Assembly: GCA_025200525.1 (NCBI GenBank)
Contig: CM045770.1
Location: forward strand, 117,963,429-118,027,428
DNA length: 64,000 bases
Reading direction: 5' to 3'
DNA from: Camellia lanceoleosa
Lineage: Eukaryota > Streptophyta > Magnoliopsida > Ericales > Theaceae
Under the pieces are notes generated by a model. It made no database searches, was not told where the DNA came from, and saw only the letters and a list, made by a program, of their open reading frames with translations. This document shows, in pieces, positions 1 to 11,736 of this stretch. A program made the translations under genes and the position numbers. Positions within the stretch are counted from its first letter, which is position 1. The number at the start of each line of letters is the position of its first letter.

Positions 1-354
1 GTAATTGCTCACTTGGTTGAAATTCATTTCAACCTGATCATCTCTACTACTATTCACCTTGCTCTCTTTACCACCACCAGTCTCAAATTCACATCCATTT
101 TTCTCAAACCCACTCTTACAACCTTGGTCCTCATCCTCTACAGGAACTTTCAACTCCACGCGTTCACACCCGACACACCGAATCAATTTACATGAAAACA
201 AGGTTACTGCAATTCGATCTCTCCGCAATCTGAACTCCTGTGGACAATCCGAAGCAGCAACAATAATTGCGTTCTCGATTATATCGAATATATCGAAATT
301 GGAGGTTCGAAAATAGTCCCTCCAGTTGTCCAGGGTTCTAGATTTAATGACCAT
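1..354 (-). CDS. MED26: MED26-like Mediator subunit, N-terminal part (runs off the left edge)
   Basis: The minus strand is open from an ATG at 354-352 to base 1 (118 codons), so the gene continues beyond the window. The product begins MVIKSRTLDNWRDYFR and then shows an acidic/aliphatic helix (DIFDIIENAIIVAASDCP), a basic stretch (FRLRRDRIA), a Cys pair (RCVGC) and a linker with GGGKESKVNSSRDDQ. From memory of the family, this order matches plant 'probable mediator of RNA polymerase II transcription subunit 26' proteins, in which a TFIIS N-terminal/LW domain follows. That domain would lie outside the window, so the call rests on the N-terminal half only. The Mediator complex bridges transcription factors and RNA polymerase II in the nucleus. 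The start is chosen because the same frame has a TGA near 490 and no ATG between that stop and 354. This is the only host gene in the window that looks intact. Confidence 0.8.
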   Translation of the reverse strand, partial: MVIKSRTLDNWRDYFRTSNFDIFDIIENAIIVAASDCPQEFRLRRDRIAVTLFSCKLIRCVGCERVELKVPVEDEDQGCKSGFEKNGCEFETGGGKESKVNSSRDDQVEMNFNQVSNY

Positions 355-1095
355 GGTTGAGAAATCAACCTCTGAATCGAATCCGGACCAACCCAGATCG
401 GAAAATCGAGTTTCCGCCAATACCCAGAAATCAGAATTTGATTTTCGTCTGATTCTGATGATACCCAGAAACCAAAAACTCGATTTTCATACACAATTTT
501 TTTGTTTTTTTGACTCTCAGAAATGTTGGTGGTGGTAATTTTTTTTTTTTTTTTTGACGAATCGATTACGTCAGAGAGAAAAGACTTGTGATATGATCGT
601 CACAGATGATGAGATAAAACCAATTTCAGTTTGAAAAAAAAGGTACTCTCTTGAGAATTATGACAAATTTTCCAAGAAAATACAAAATCGATTAAAATTT
701 TTCTAGGAGGAATCTATGTGCTAATTCCAGAAATAACAAGAAATTTAAAATCAAAAGAGAAATCGATATGCTAATTATGGCAAAGAAATAGTGAAATACA
801 GGGAAGGAAAATAAACTTTCAGGATTCTTTCTCTCTCTCTCTCTTGTTTCTCTCTCTAGGAACAAAACCAGGTGCTGCTGAGAAAAGACGAGAAAATTGA
901 ATTTGGGTTTTAGATGGCGAACAAGGTGGGCAAGTGATGGAAAGGGCACAAACAACGGGGTTCGCAAAAAGTTCAACTTCCAATTGGCTTCACGTTACCC
1001 GGTTTTGAACCCAGAGAGAGAGAGAGAGAGAGAAGAGTTTTTCTTTTTTATTTTGATTTGAATTTTTTTTTTACTATTACTATTTATTATAGAAT
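355..1095 (-). promoter_or_regulatory. Leader and probable core promoter of the MED26-like gene
   Basis: Upstream of the ATG on the minus strand lie pyrimidine-rich and GA-rich tracts, including a CT run at 831-858 and a (GA)n run at 1014-1032, as is common in plant 5' leaders. A TATA-like element, CTATAATAAATAG on the minus strand, lies near 1081-1093. Open frames here (for example 976-692 minus) have low-complexity composition and no recognisable domain, so I treat this as untranslated sequence, perhaps with a leader intron. The transcription start cannot be placed from sequence. Confidence 0.4.
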
Positions 1096-2089
1096 AAATT
1101 ATGATATTTTTGGGTCTTTTTACTTGAAAATTTTTGGACCTGACTTTGTTGAGTCACAATTCACACCAAGAGAAAGAAAGTCGGGAATTGAAACTTTCTA
1201 TAATACACACTTTAAAAACTAGATATTATATATATTTTGATAATTAAGTGATCGGATTAATTTATGTACACATAGATAAAATTTAAGGAGATCAATTTCA
1301 TCGTTCACTCAAGGACGGTTCCATTTAAAAATAAAACAAGTGCTCTGCATGGATTGACTTGGGGCCCCAATGTGCCAATTTTATTACCAGATTCCAAATT
1401 ATGCCACTAAACCACTCCCTTGAGATTAATAAATATATTATATTTTAATTGTCGAAAAAAATTATGGCACACACCCTTTAAATAAACATTTTATTATGCA
1501 TTTTTGTTATGCATATTGCATATTTTTGTGATAATGTCATAATTTTTTTCATAGAATTATGATAATTTGTAATTTAGAAATAAAGTTATACATTTTTATA
1601 TTAATAAAAAAATGTGCAACATAACTACAAAAATGTGTAATATAACTATAGAATGTGTAACTTCATTTTTGAACCCAAATATTTAACTTTATCATAAAAA
1701 TACGTAACATTTGTTACAAAAATACAAAACACGGAAAACAAAAATATATAATAAAGGTCTACATAGTAGACACATAACATGACCCCTTAATTGCTATTTT
1801 TTTAATAATAATATATTATAATTTATTGTGATATTAGTTTTGACTTAATTATAATTTAATTTAGTATTAGTTATAATAATTTAATGAGACCGTTATTTTG
1901 ACTATAATTAAAGAATTTTTAGTTAAGCATCAAGCATTGTTTAGTTATGATCTATTATGTCTATTTGGTTATGATTTGTGATTTGGTTATAACACAAAGT
2001 GATATCAAAATCATAAAATATTAAAACTTATATATGATATATTAAATTAAATTAAATAAATTTATAGAAAATCAATTAAATTAAATTAA
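1096..2089. other. AT-rich spacer, nothing recognised
   Basis: This stretch is very AT-rich, has no open frame of note on either strand, and contains no complete inverted-repeat element that I can delimit. The short (T/A) runs are what is expected of dicot intergenic DNA. Confidence 0.5.
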
Positions 2090-2330
2090 CATAATTATAA
2101 TTTAAACATAATTACATTTGATTGTTTTAACGTTTTAATTCATATAACACTTAACCCGATTTTTATCAATAATTCATTAGTCATATAGATCAAAAAATAT
2201 TATCTTCATCTTTTCTACACTTAAATGTATATTTTATCTTTATTTATACCATCTACATTAGTTCTAGTATTTTAACATTAATAAAATGGAAGTTAATATA
2301 ATTATGTTAAAATTTTATAGTTTACTATAT
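2090..2330. repeat. MITE-like dispersed repeat, family L (partial or diverged copy)
   Basis: The stretch with 'aattacat..tttt', 'atcaataattcattagt' and 'atgttaaaattttat' resembles the better-preserved copies at 55045-55388 and 57716-58046. Those share the order: aattaca near the left end, a 'catcaataat(c/t)cgttaa' segment in the middle, and 'attatgttaaaa' near the right. No target duplication can be seen. Confidence 0.35.
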
Positions 2331-2351
2331 AAACTCTTAAATTTAGAAAAA

Positions 2352-2583
2352 ATTAATGACTCTATTTGGTTACAATTTTTAACAATAATTTTTGAAGTTT
2401 TTTATTTTTTGTAATTTTTTTAATATTTTAAGTAATTATATTATTTTTGTAAATACACTTAATCTAAATACAACTAAAAGGTAGAATATTTAATAAAAAA
2501 ATCCAAAAAGTTATAAAAAAAAATTCACAAAATAAAAAAAAAATTACTCTTGAAAATTCAAATCCAAATAGAGTAATTATAAT
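2352..2583. repeat. MITE, family K
   Basis: The ends are inverted: left 'gactctatttggttac' and right 'ccaaatagagtaatta', about 230 bp apart. The interior holds 'taaatacacttaatctaaatac' followed by an A-rich 'gtagaatattt' segment. The same core recurs at about 3040-3260 and 56345-56640, which makes a dispersed family likely. No coding content. Confidence 0.55.
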
Positions 2584-2671
2584 TTACTCTTTTTAAAAGC
2601 GTGCATGGTAAAAATCTCCAAAGATTAAATGGGATGCGGATGGATTACGAAAGTGGCTTTGTGATTGTTTT

Positions 2672-2678
2672 ATTTGTT

Positions 2679-2710
<32 letters not shown>

Positions 2711-2748
2711 TGCGTTTTGTGCCGTATTCTCGCAATTCACGTGTGCGT
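2672..2748 (+). repeat. (GA)n microsatellite and G-box
   Basis: A (GA)n run of about 28 bp begins near 2679. About 30 bp further on is a G-box hexamer, CACGTG, in 'ttcacgtgtgcg'. The short open frame across it (2601-2897) is low complexity and is not called as a gene. Confidence 0.5.
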
Positions 2749-3039
2749 GCGCGCTGTGGAGTGAAAGCGGTTCTTCATTGGACTCGTGTCCGAAAACTAA
2801 AACAACAACAAAAAGAAAAACATTTAAAAACTTGGTAAATTACACCAATATCGTTTTTAAGATTTTTATTTTATACAGATATATTTTTTACATTTAAAAA
2901 ATTATACTTACCTCTTATCAAAGTAAAATAATATATTCACCTCTTAACTTTTTCATATATAAAATAATGCATATATTTTATTGATATCATTTTAAGAAAA
3001 ATGACAATTATCTTTTTTTTTTTGTTGTTTAACTCACAC

Positions 3040-3260
3040 AAAAAAATTAAGTATTTTTATTTTTAATATTTTTTTATTTTTACTGAATTTTAAAAATATT
3101 TTAAACAATTTTTTTATTTTTTAAATACACCTAATCTAAATATACTTAAAAAGTATAATATGTTGTGATTTTTTAAATCCACCAAATACAAAAAAATATA
3201 AAACAATACAAAAATTAAATATATTATCTTGTTTTGTTGTATTCAATGATTTTTTTTAAA
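3040..3260. repeat. Diverged copy of MITE family K
   Basis: Contains 'taaatacacctaatctaaatata' followed by 'cttaaaaagtataatat', the same core as the copies at 2352-2583 and 56345-56640. The ends are not clear. Confidence 0.4.
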
Positions 3261-3355
3261 GTTTTTTTATACAAATTTTATACTTTTTAAATATTTCTAG
3301 ATTAAATTGATCTAATCTAGATATAATAGTGGAAATAAAAATAAAAAATTAAAAA

Positions 3356-3700
3356 TAATGTTAGGGATTATGAAAAATATATCATGAATATTATCATGAA
3401 AGATTCTCAACCTTTGGATTACCCATACAATAAAACACCGGGAAAAGTTAGAGATCATGAAAATTTTGTCATGAAAATAATCATGAAAAATTTATGATCC
3501 TTGGATTACCTTGATTAGAGTGTGGTGCTTTATTCTAAGTATAATCCAAGGGTCACAAAACTTTTATGATTATTTTCATGAAAAAATTTTCATGATACCT
3601 AGTATTGCTGTAAAACACCACACACTTATCAAGACTAATCAAGGAATGAAAAATTTCCATGATGTATTTCATGATATATTTTTCATGATCCCTAACATTA
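3356..3700. repeat. Hairpin-forming MITE with long terminal inverted repeats
   Basis: The left end 'taatgttagggattatg' followed by 'aaaaatatatcatgaa' is matched in inverted orientation by the right end 'ttcatgatatattttt' followed by 'catgatccctaacatta', giving arms of roughly 30 bp with few mismatches. Further inside, 'atcatgaaaa' and 'ttttcatgat' segments and a 'ccttgattag'/'ctaatcaagg' pair also mirror each other, so most of the 345 bp could fold back. No clear target duplication was found, so the superfamily is left open. The open frame 3511-3759 lies on this hairpin and is not called. Confidence 0.65.
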
Positions 3701-6174
3701 CTCAAAAATTAAATTCATATATAAAAATTTATACAAAAAATATCATAAAAATGTTGTGATTGTGATAGTAATATTATTGTAGATATAAATCATGTTTATG
3801 AATGTTTTGTTTTAAAGCGAAAGGTCACCATTGTACCTGAAAATTCTATAAAAAATTTATGTTTGTGTATCATCACTCAATAAGAATATGTTCAGGTAGA
3901 ATGTAATGATATAAAGTTGTAGAATGTAATCAAGATGATATGAAGAAAAAATGATAGGAAAAATGATAAGATCATTTAAAAAATTTTAGAGCATGACATA
4001 GCAATCTAAGGAGCAATTTATAATGAGATTATAAAACTCAAAAAGGAGAATCTAATTTTCAATTATGAAAAGGATCTGTATTAAACAAAAATCTCACAAA
4101 TGTTAGTGTAATTTACCCTAAAAACTTTGTGATAAACAAAAGCTGTGAGGGGTTTTGCACTTGGAGATTTATTTATTAAATTCGAGATATATTAAAATTT
4201 AAAAATGCAAGCAATGTTGAATTTTACTTTTTAAATTCAAGTTATTCAAGTAATTATATTTCAAAAATACAATTTTGACGAGATTTACAATAAATTATTT
4301 GAAATCATGTTTTTAAAATAGGCATATTGACAAAATGATTATTGACTTGCAGGTTATAGAAAATTTTATGTATATTTATATTTTTTTCGTAAAAACAAAA
4401 ATAAAAAATGTATTTAGTACATATTTTTAAAAAATTATTTTAAAAGTAAGCGGGATGAGACCGTTTGAGTTCGCTGTCAGTCGTCAAAGATAGAGTGACG
4501 TTGGTTGGGTTGGTTGTTAGAGGTAGAGGGGGTTACCGACTACAATAAATAGATGTAGTGGTAGGCAATGGTGATGGGTAGTGCGTAGTGTTCGAAAGGG
4601 GTGGGAGAGCGATGAAGTAATGAAAACGTTTTCAAAACAAGTTTAAAATAAACTACTATAATTTAATAAATTTGGTAAATTGTTTATATATTGTCTTTAA
4701 AATCAAAATTAGATGCCAAAAGAATTTTTATAGTAATTTTTATAATTTATAAATATGGAAAAGAAATAAACATAAACGTTACAAATGTGACTTTGATTTT
4801 ATAGACACCAATGCTAGGATTAACATTACAAGATGTTTAAAATTCAATTTTGATGTGAGATTAAAAAAACAATAAAAACAAAAAACAAAAAACAAAAGAA
4901 GAAGGGGCCGATTCAATCAAATCCAACTGGGCTTCTATCGTTATCTGTTTAAACCCTAAACAATTTTCAGTGCAAAATTAGGGTTTTTAGGGGCCAACTT
5001 AAGACTCAAAACATGTTTATTTATTTATGATTATAGACTCTCGTTTTGAGAAAAAAAAAAGTTAGCTTGGTAAGTCCATTTAGTAGTAGATTTTAGGAAC
5101 CTTGTCGAAAACTAACGAATGGCCTAAAAATGTTTATCAAATTTCATTTTAAATTGAATTCTTATATCATTGGAAAGGTATTTTAAACCACTACGAACTA
5201 GCATAGACCTATTTTGGAAAACTAAATATTTTGAATATAAAATTTCGTGCGGAACCAAAGCACCTTCAAAGAAGAACTCGGAGGTAATTTGGCACTTGGC
5301 AATTTTACTATGGAGGTTGGTATGAATTATCTTATTGTGGTGATATTATCTGACAATTTGTAAACTTTAATTGTTTGTTTGGTTCTTAAAATCTATTGGT
5401 TATACAAAAATGGAGAATTTATGTAGTAGGAATCGAAGACTTTCACCTACCACTATTGTCATACTTTTACGCTAACACTCTCACTTGTACTCTCTATCAA
5501 CCTCCCTAAGGCTTATATTAGATAGTGAGTGTTTTCTCAACTCTCTATATGTTGAATCTTCTGGTTCTTTTCCTCTTTTGTGTTGTCCATTGTTAAAGGG
5601 CTTGGTTTTGGAAGCTGTCTTGAAACTTGGAAGTAACCTTTGGAGGGCCTCAAGCTTAGAAGAAGTTTGGTACTCGCCATTTCACCATTGTTGGATCTCT
5701 ATAAAAGCTATAGGAAGGGTAGGTTTCTCTATTCTCTATGTATAGATGAAATTGTAGGGTTTTGGTGAGTTCAATCCTTGTAATAATAGTTTATTGATAT
5801 TCCTTGGACTTAAATGCTAATTTATAGTAGAAAGGATTCAAAATTAGATGAAAAATTCAACTTCAATGAGTTACTGAACTGCAATAAATGCATGAGTAGT
5901 TGATCGACTGGTCAACTAGCTCAAAAGCTAGATTTGAAAAAGCAAGGGAGAAATGAGAGAGAGCCTATAACATGATTGTTCACGGACGATCGATCAATCG
6001 ACCGGTTCCATTGACCTGAGATTGTTTTTCCTTGCTTTGATCATTGGGCTTTTGGGGTTAATTTGTTCTACTTATAAAGGGGAATTTCTTTGGATAACTA
6101 TGCACATTTCTCTTCGTTGCGTATAATGAATTCTCCACCTTATCTTGCACTGCATGAGGACATATAGTAATAGA
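3701..6174. other. Spacer left of element A
   Basis: No gene is recognised. A telobox-like 'aaaccctaaac' occurs near 4953. Around 5480-6130 the sequence becomes less AT-rich and includes 'cttataaagg' near 6073 and several 'gatcga/tcgaccgg' motifs (5890-6010). This part could be the remnant of an older LTR, but no partner LTR, PBS or coding part is present to support that. Confidence 0.4.
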
Positions 6175-6179
6175 GCTTA

Positions 6180-6260
6180 AGTAACAATCCTGATCTGTGA
6201 TTAGTTTATGGTCTTTGATTAAGAAGGCTTAATTAGTAATTAAGAAGAAATACTGTTAAT
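6180..6260 (+). repeat. Element A 5' LTR, first fragment
   Basis: Aligns by eye with the start of the 3' LTR at 26799-26881 (shared 'gtgattagtttatgg' versus 'atgattagcttatga', then 'gattaagaaggcttaat'). The first base is A instead of T, so the terminal TG is lost. After 6260 the sequence switches directly to element B's LTR; the part of A's LTR equivalent to 26882-27658 is missing. Confidence 0.85.
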
Positions 6261-7194
6261 AATCAATATTCCATCATCCAAATCTTAAGAGTAAAACAAA
6301 ATCTAAATGTTCTCGTCTCCATAAGGTTAAGTAAATTTCAATGCTCAAAAAATAAATAAATAAATAAATACAAGGGAGAAAAAAAAAATAAACGCCAACC
6401 AAACTATTCATGGAGTCATAGTGGAGTATTTGAAATTATTTATGGATTCCTAGTTTATTTTAATTTCATATATCCATGGTTATGATTACATCCACAAAAT
6501 AAATATACATAAAACTCTAAACCTTTTATACACAACTAATCAAAATAATTAAAATCAATCCATCATTTTCATGTAAATACAATATCAAACCAACATCAAA
6601 TAAATAAAAATAACGAATTAAACATAAATCAAGGGAAGTGGGTCTTGCATTATTTTTCGAAGATCAACGAGTTACTTGAAGAATTAATAAAACTCCCAAA
6701 ATAAAACCCTAACCCCTTTCTTTTCCTTTTCTCCTTTGTCGTCTCTCTTTTCTCTTTCTCTCGGTTTGCACTTTTTGATTTCTCACAGAACCCCCCTCTC
6801 TCTCTCTCTCTCTCTCTCACGGCTTGCTCCTCTTTTTCTTTTCTCCTAATTCCCGTTGCTACTGTTTCTCTCTATTTTTATTTTTATTTTTGTTTTGTTT
6901 TGTTTTGTTTTAGTGAGCCTCTAAGCTTTGTACCCTAATTGACATATTATATTATTTAAATACAACATAATTACAACATATATAAATATAAATATAAGAT
7001 TAAATATATATATATAAAACACCTTTTATATGTATATATATATAAATATTCAAATTAATTATATATAATTAAATATCACATTAAATTAATTAAATACCAC
7101 ATTAAATTCTCATATATCTACACAATTAATAAAATCAAAAAAAAAATAAAGTAATAATAATAAATATGACTTGCAAAAAATTAGGGTCGCTACA
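6261..7194 (-). repeat. Element B downstream LTR (truncated at its outer end)
   Basis: Matches 11937-12854 by eye, including 'aacgccaaccaaact', the CT microsatellite (6794-6819 here, 12483-12521 in the partner) and 'ttagggtcgctaca' at the inner end. On the minus strand the CT run is a GA-rich leader. Confidence 0.88.
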
Positions 7195-7230
7195 ATATAC
7201 ACACCTCAAAAGAATCTCGTTCCGAGATTC
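7195..7230 (-). promoter_or_regulatory. Element B polypurine-tract region
   Basis: On the minus strand the palindrome GAATCTCGGAACGAGATTC is followed by TTTTGAGGTGTGTATAT and then the LTR start TGTAGCGACC. Plant Ty3/gypsy elements often carry a '(T)TCGGGACGA(A)' palindrome just before an AAGGGGGG-type PPT. Here the purine run is decayed to GAGGTGTG. Confidence 0.55.
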
Positions 7231-7244
7231 GATAGGCGAGAGTA

Positions 7245-7667
7245 CTAAGCAAAAAGCTCCGGGTGCATACGCCGAACTTTCTCTTCCAATTCTCAAGTGA
7301 TATCATTCTCTTCCTCGTTCCATTGCACTTTCACCAAGTTCACTTTTTTGCACCACAATTGCTTTACATCCCGGTCTAGAATAGTAATTGGCTGCACTAC
7401 ATACGTGAGATCATCACTAATTTCTAATACTTCTGGTGATACTACTTGGGAAGGGTCTTGCACACACTTCCGCAATAAAGATACATGGAACACGTTGTTA
7501 ATCAGAGCTAAAACAAGTGGTAGGGCTAATTTGTAAGCCATATTACCAATCTTCTCAGTGATCTCATAGGGTCCCACAAATCTAGGTGTCAACTTTCCCA
7601 TCTTTCCGAACTGCATGATACCCTTCATCGGTGAGACCTTCAAAAACATAAAATCTCCAACATTCAA
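7245..7667 (-). pseudogene. Element B integrase C-terminus and chromodomain-like tail
   Basis: The minus-strand frame carries the GPY/F module (RFVGPYEITEKIGNMAYKLALP), then HVSLLRKC, then a tail with PITILDRDVKQL and VNLVKVQW. It is followed after an in-frame TGA by ELEEKVRRMHPELFA and a stop near 7245. In chromoviruses this tail is a reduced chromodomain thought to guide integration to chromatin. The TGA replaces a position that is usually Trp in relatives (from memory of the family). The frame is not connected to the integrase core upstream. Confidence 0.75.
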
Positions 7668-7703
7668 CTCAACCCCCTTACGTTTTCTATCAACGTAACT
7701 CTT

Positions 7704-8661
7704 CTAACGACTTTGTACAGTCTTCATACGTTCCCGAATAATGTTCACTTTCTCTATGGTCTCTCTCACCAACTCTAGCCCTAATAACGGCGCATCTCTT
7801 ACCTCCATCCAACAAGCAGGTGATCGACATAACCTCCCATACAAAGCCTCAAAATGTGTCATCCCAACACTTGAGTGATAACTATTATTATAAGCAAACT
7901 CCACTAATGGCAAGTGTTCTTCCTAACTACCACCAAGATCGAGAACACAAACTCTCAACATATTCTCCAAAATCTGATTTACCCGCTCAGTTTGCCCATC
8001 CGTCTGAGGATGATAAGTCGTGCTCAGGTCTAACCTAACACCCAAAGCATGTTGAAAACTCTCCCAAAACTCAGCCACAAACAACGGATCATGATCTGAA
8101 ACTATAGAAACTGGTGCGCCATGAAGTCGCACCACCTCTTGAATATACATCCTAGCCAGTTTATCCGTAGTTTGGTGAACATTGATAGGAATAAAATGAG
8201 CAAACTTAGTGAGTCGATCGATCCACTATCACCCAAATAGATTCATTGCCTCGCTTAGATCGCGGCAATCCATCCACAACCATAGAAATATACTTTCATT
8301 TCTAAGTAGGGATCTCGAGAGGCTGCAAAAGTCCAAACGATCGTTGATGTTCTGTTTTAACCTGTTGGCACGCATAACATCAAGAAACATACTCTCCTAC
8401 GCCCTTCTTTATACCTTCCCACCAAAACGTCCTCTTCAGGTCATGATATATCTTAGTCCCACCAAGGTGAATGGTATATTGGGACCTATGGGCATCATCC
8501 ATAATCTCTTTCCTCAATTCAACAATGTTAGGTACACACAACCTGCCCCTAAATTGCAATCCCCCATCTGAGTCCACAGACCAATCACTAGGACAATCAT
8601 CGATCGAATCCATGACAAGGTCATTGAGCTTGTCGATGAGGATCCCATCTAAATACTGCAT
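7704..8661 (-). pseudogene. Element B integrase (zinc-binding and catalytic core), broken
   Basis: The frame 8661-8380 reads into a region with IHLGGTKIYHDLKRTFWWEGIKK, the HHCC-type N-terminal part. The frame 8150-7923 has VSIVSDHDPLFVAEFW and TTYHPQTDGQTERVNQ, the second catalytic Asp and the conserved Glu-containing block. The frame 7913-7704 has FAYNNSYHSSVGM and FEALYGR. Stops or shifts separate these blocks (for example at about 7920 and between 8380 and 8150), so no functional integrase is made. Confidence 0.85.
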
Positions 8662-8766
8662 CTAACGAACTGTACCCAGTACCGTTGGTTGCACGGTCAA
8701 ACTACCAATGTATGCCTTCTCAACATTCTTTATTCGTTGAACATTCAAAATTTACTCCAAAGACTT

Positions 8767-9990
8767 CTATTCCTGAATCATCAAAGAAGCTATAATTCCA
8801 TGTTGTCGACTAAGTGCATCTGTGATCACATTTCCATTCCCCGAGTGGTAAAGGATCTTGAAATCATAACTGTTGATGAATTCAACCCACCTCTGTTGCC
8901 TCATGTTCAACTCTTTTTGAGAAAAAAGATACTTGAGGCTCTTATGATCTGTGTACAACTCAAAGCGCTTCCCAAACAAGTAGTATCGCCACACTTTCAA
9001 CGCAAAAACAACTGCTGCCAACTCTAAGTCATGAGTAAGGTATCATCTCTCATGAAGTTTTAACTGTCATGAGGCATAAGATACAACTTTCTGATGCTGC
9101 ATCAACACGCATCCCAACTTAGTTCCACTCGCATCAGTAAACACTACTAACTTTTCCCCTTGTACTAGTATATTTAACACTGGTGTTATAGTCAACCGCT
9201 ACTTTAACTCCTAGAAAGCTCTCTCACAATCATCTGTCCATAAGAACTTCACATTTTTGCGGGTCAAATTGGTCATGGGTACTACAATAGTAGAAAATTT
9301 TTCTATAAATCTCCTGTAATAATCGATCCTAAAAAACTCCTTACCTCTGAAGGGTTCGTGGGCTGCTTCCATTCTTTGACGGCAACAACTTTCTCAAGAT
9401 CTATCACTTTCCCTGATTGGACAAAACATGTCCTAAAAACCGAACTTATTTCTCCCAAAAGTGACACTTACTGAACTTAGCATATAACTACTGCCCCCTC
9501 AAAGTCTATAACATAACTTTCAAGTGTTCTATGTGCTCTTCTTTATTCTTAGAATACACCAGGATATCATCTATGAAGATAATCACAAACTTACCTAGAT
9601 ACGGTTGAAAAATTATATTCATCAAGTTCATGAAATAGGCAACAGCATTTGTCAAACCAAAAGGCATTACAGGAAACTTATACAACCCATACCAAGTTCG
9701 AAAAGTAGTAAGCAGTATACTTTCTTCTGACATACCCATCTGATGGTAACCCGTTCTGAGATCAAACTGAGATAACACGGCTGCCCCCTTCAACTGATCA
9801 AACAAGTCATCAATTCTAGGTAGCGAATACTTATTTTTGATAGTCACCTTGTTCAGCTCTCTGTAATCTATGCACATGCGGAGAATGTCATCTTTCTCGG
9901 AAACAAAGATCACGGGTGCTCTCTACGGGGAGTTACTTGAACGTATGAAACCTTTATAAAGCATCTCTTCTAGCTATTTCTTTATCTCCA
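8767..9990 (-). pseudogene. Element B reverse transcriptase and RNase H, broken
   Basis: The frame 9913-9506 carries RT blocks: [36 protein letters not shown] and the catalytic [11 protein letters not shown]. The frame 9021-8767 has the RNase H C-terminal half ([20 protein letters not shown] and [16 protein letters not shown]). The stretch between 9506 and 9021 is shifted and contains several stops. The YxDD-equivalent box (IDD) is intact, but the polyprotein is not. Confidence 0.88.
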
Positions 9991-10278
9991 CAAGCTCTTT
10001 AGGCGTCATTCTGTATGCCGCCTTAGAAATCGGTGCAGTTCCTAGTGCTAAGTCAATGTGAAATTCTATTACCTATCGATGTGGAGGTCTAGGTATCTCC
10101 TGAAATACATCCGCAAACTCACGTACCACATCTACCTCACTAATATCCTGCTTAGGGATTTCTACCAAGTACAGAAAACTTGTCATCATTGACTCTTCTC
10201 CATCGCTAGAAGTGTGGATAAGCTATGGCATACTGGTAATATCTATATTTACAGTCCTCCTAGCACAATCTAAAGTCA

Positions 10279-10615
10279 CAAAGTGTTTTCACAGCCAATC
10301 CATACCCAAAATAATTACAAACCCCACAAACCCTAACACAATTAGATCCGTATACAAGAATCTGCCCGCAAAATCAATCTTAAAATCTTTACACATCTCA
10401 TAAAGAGTAACTGCCCTTTCTAAAGGGGTCTCAACACGAATAGGTCTAGATAAAGAGGTAGTTACAAGGTGTTCTCTTTCTACAAACTGTCTTGATATGA
10501 AACAATAAGAGGCACCAGTATCAAAAAGTACTCTAATGGGTTCTTGAAAAAGATTAAAAGTACCTTGCACTTTGTCATCTCCTGGAATCACTACAAATGC
10601 TCTGGTTAGAGTTGT
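10279..10615 (-). pseudogene. Element B aspartic protease
   Basis: The minus-strand frame 10591-10289 contains the active-site block VLFDTGASYCFIS and ends near the conserved ILGMDWL. Both are diagnostic of retropepsin-like domains in plant Ty3/gypsy elements. The DTG triad is intact here, unlike in element A. Confidence 0.85.
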
Positions 10616-10629
10616 CTGACCCTGTCATG

Positions 10630-11736
10630 CCTGTTGTCTCTTAGGGAAATCCTTGACTACATGCCCCAACTGCTGACACCCAAAACACTTCCTATTGATC
10701 AGTTGAGGTGCTACTACTCTGATAGGTGAGGGGCCCTTTCAACTGAGGTACGAGAGAACGATAACCCAACTATGGCACTTGTTGCCGCTGTCCTTGATAA
10801 CCTTGTGGGCGCAGACCACCCTGTCTCTGATAATAGCGCCCCTGGGGTTGGAAATTTCCCTGAGGCCTGAAATTATCCTCAGGTCTAAAATTTCCCTAAT
10901 TACCTTGTTGTTGTGGCCTCTAAAACTGCTGACCCCTATGCCTTTGATCGTAGGGTTGGTATCTGTTCCCATCACACTGCTGGAAGTGACTCCCTCTAGA
11001 AGTCTCTCCAACCCTAGCCTTCCCTTCTTTAAACTGCTTCTCATTTTCCTTTTACTTCAGTGCTAAGTCAAGAACTCTATTAAACAGTTCAACATCAAAG
11101 GAAATAAGGGACTTAGATAGGTAATTATTTAATCCCTTAATAAACTTCTCATTCTTCTTCTACTGCGTGTCAATCAAGTAAAGGGCATAACAAGACAACT
11201 CATCAAACTTGGTGACATACTCGATCACTGTTCTACCCTCTTGGGTCAGCTTCGAAAATTCATCACACAATTGAGACCGAATAGTAACAAGAACAAACTT
11301 CTGGTCAAAATGGGTCTTAAAATCTTTCCAAGTCAAAGTCCTCAAATCTAGATCCTCATTCCACGAGTTCCACCAAAATAGGGTTGCTCCCTCAAGCTGA
11401 TGTGTAGCCAACTCCTGTTTTTGAACCGCAATGAGTTGTATACGACCAAACACCATGTCACATTTCTGGACCCAGGTGTCAGCTGCAGTGGGTCCCCCAA
11501 TCTCCAAAGAATTTCTGGCCTCCTAAAGAACCAAAGTCTTTGTTTCTCTTCGCAAAGAGATCTCCCTATTGGCTTTGATTATTGTTCTGCACAACTTGAA
11601 GTAACTAAGCCATCATCTTCCTCACATTAACCTGCACAGTATTGGTTGTCCCAATAGCAGCCGTCGTCGCATTAGCAGTTGTTTCTTCCCTTGTGTCACT
11701 GGGCTCAACCTTTCTCAAATTATACCTTCCCGCCAT
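10630..11736 (-). pseudogene. Element B gag, broken
   Basis: An ATG at 11736-11734 opens a minus-strand frame (MAGRYNLRKVEPSDTRE) that meets a TAG near 11604. A later frame, 11507-11160, holds the retrotransposon gag domain (CDMVFGRIQ, EGATLFWWNSW, DLDLRTLTWKDFKTHFDQKF). Near 10700-10640 a zinc knuckle reads CFGCQQLGHVVKDF; its last position is Phe where the CX2CX4HX4C knuckle has Cys. The Gln/Gly/Arg-rich stretch before the knuckle fits a nucleic-acid-binding tail. Confidence 0.85.

Noticed and set aside
1..195. Plus-strand open frames at the left edge (13-195, 59-316)
   Set aside because: They are shadows of the minus-strand MED26-like coding sequence.
5485..5745. 86-codon open frame in the spacer left of A
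   Set aside because: No domain, no supporting promoter or splice context; composition is like the surrounding LTR-like sequence.
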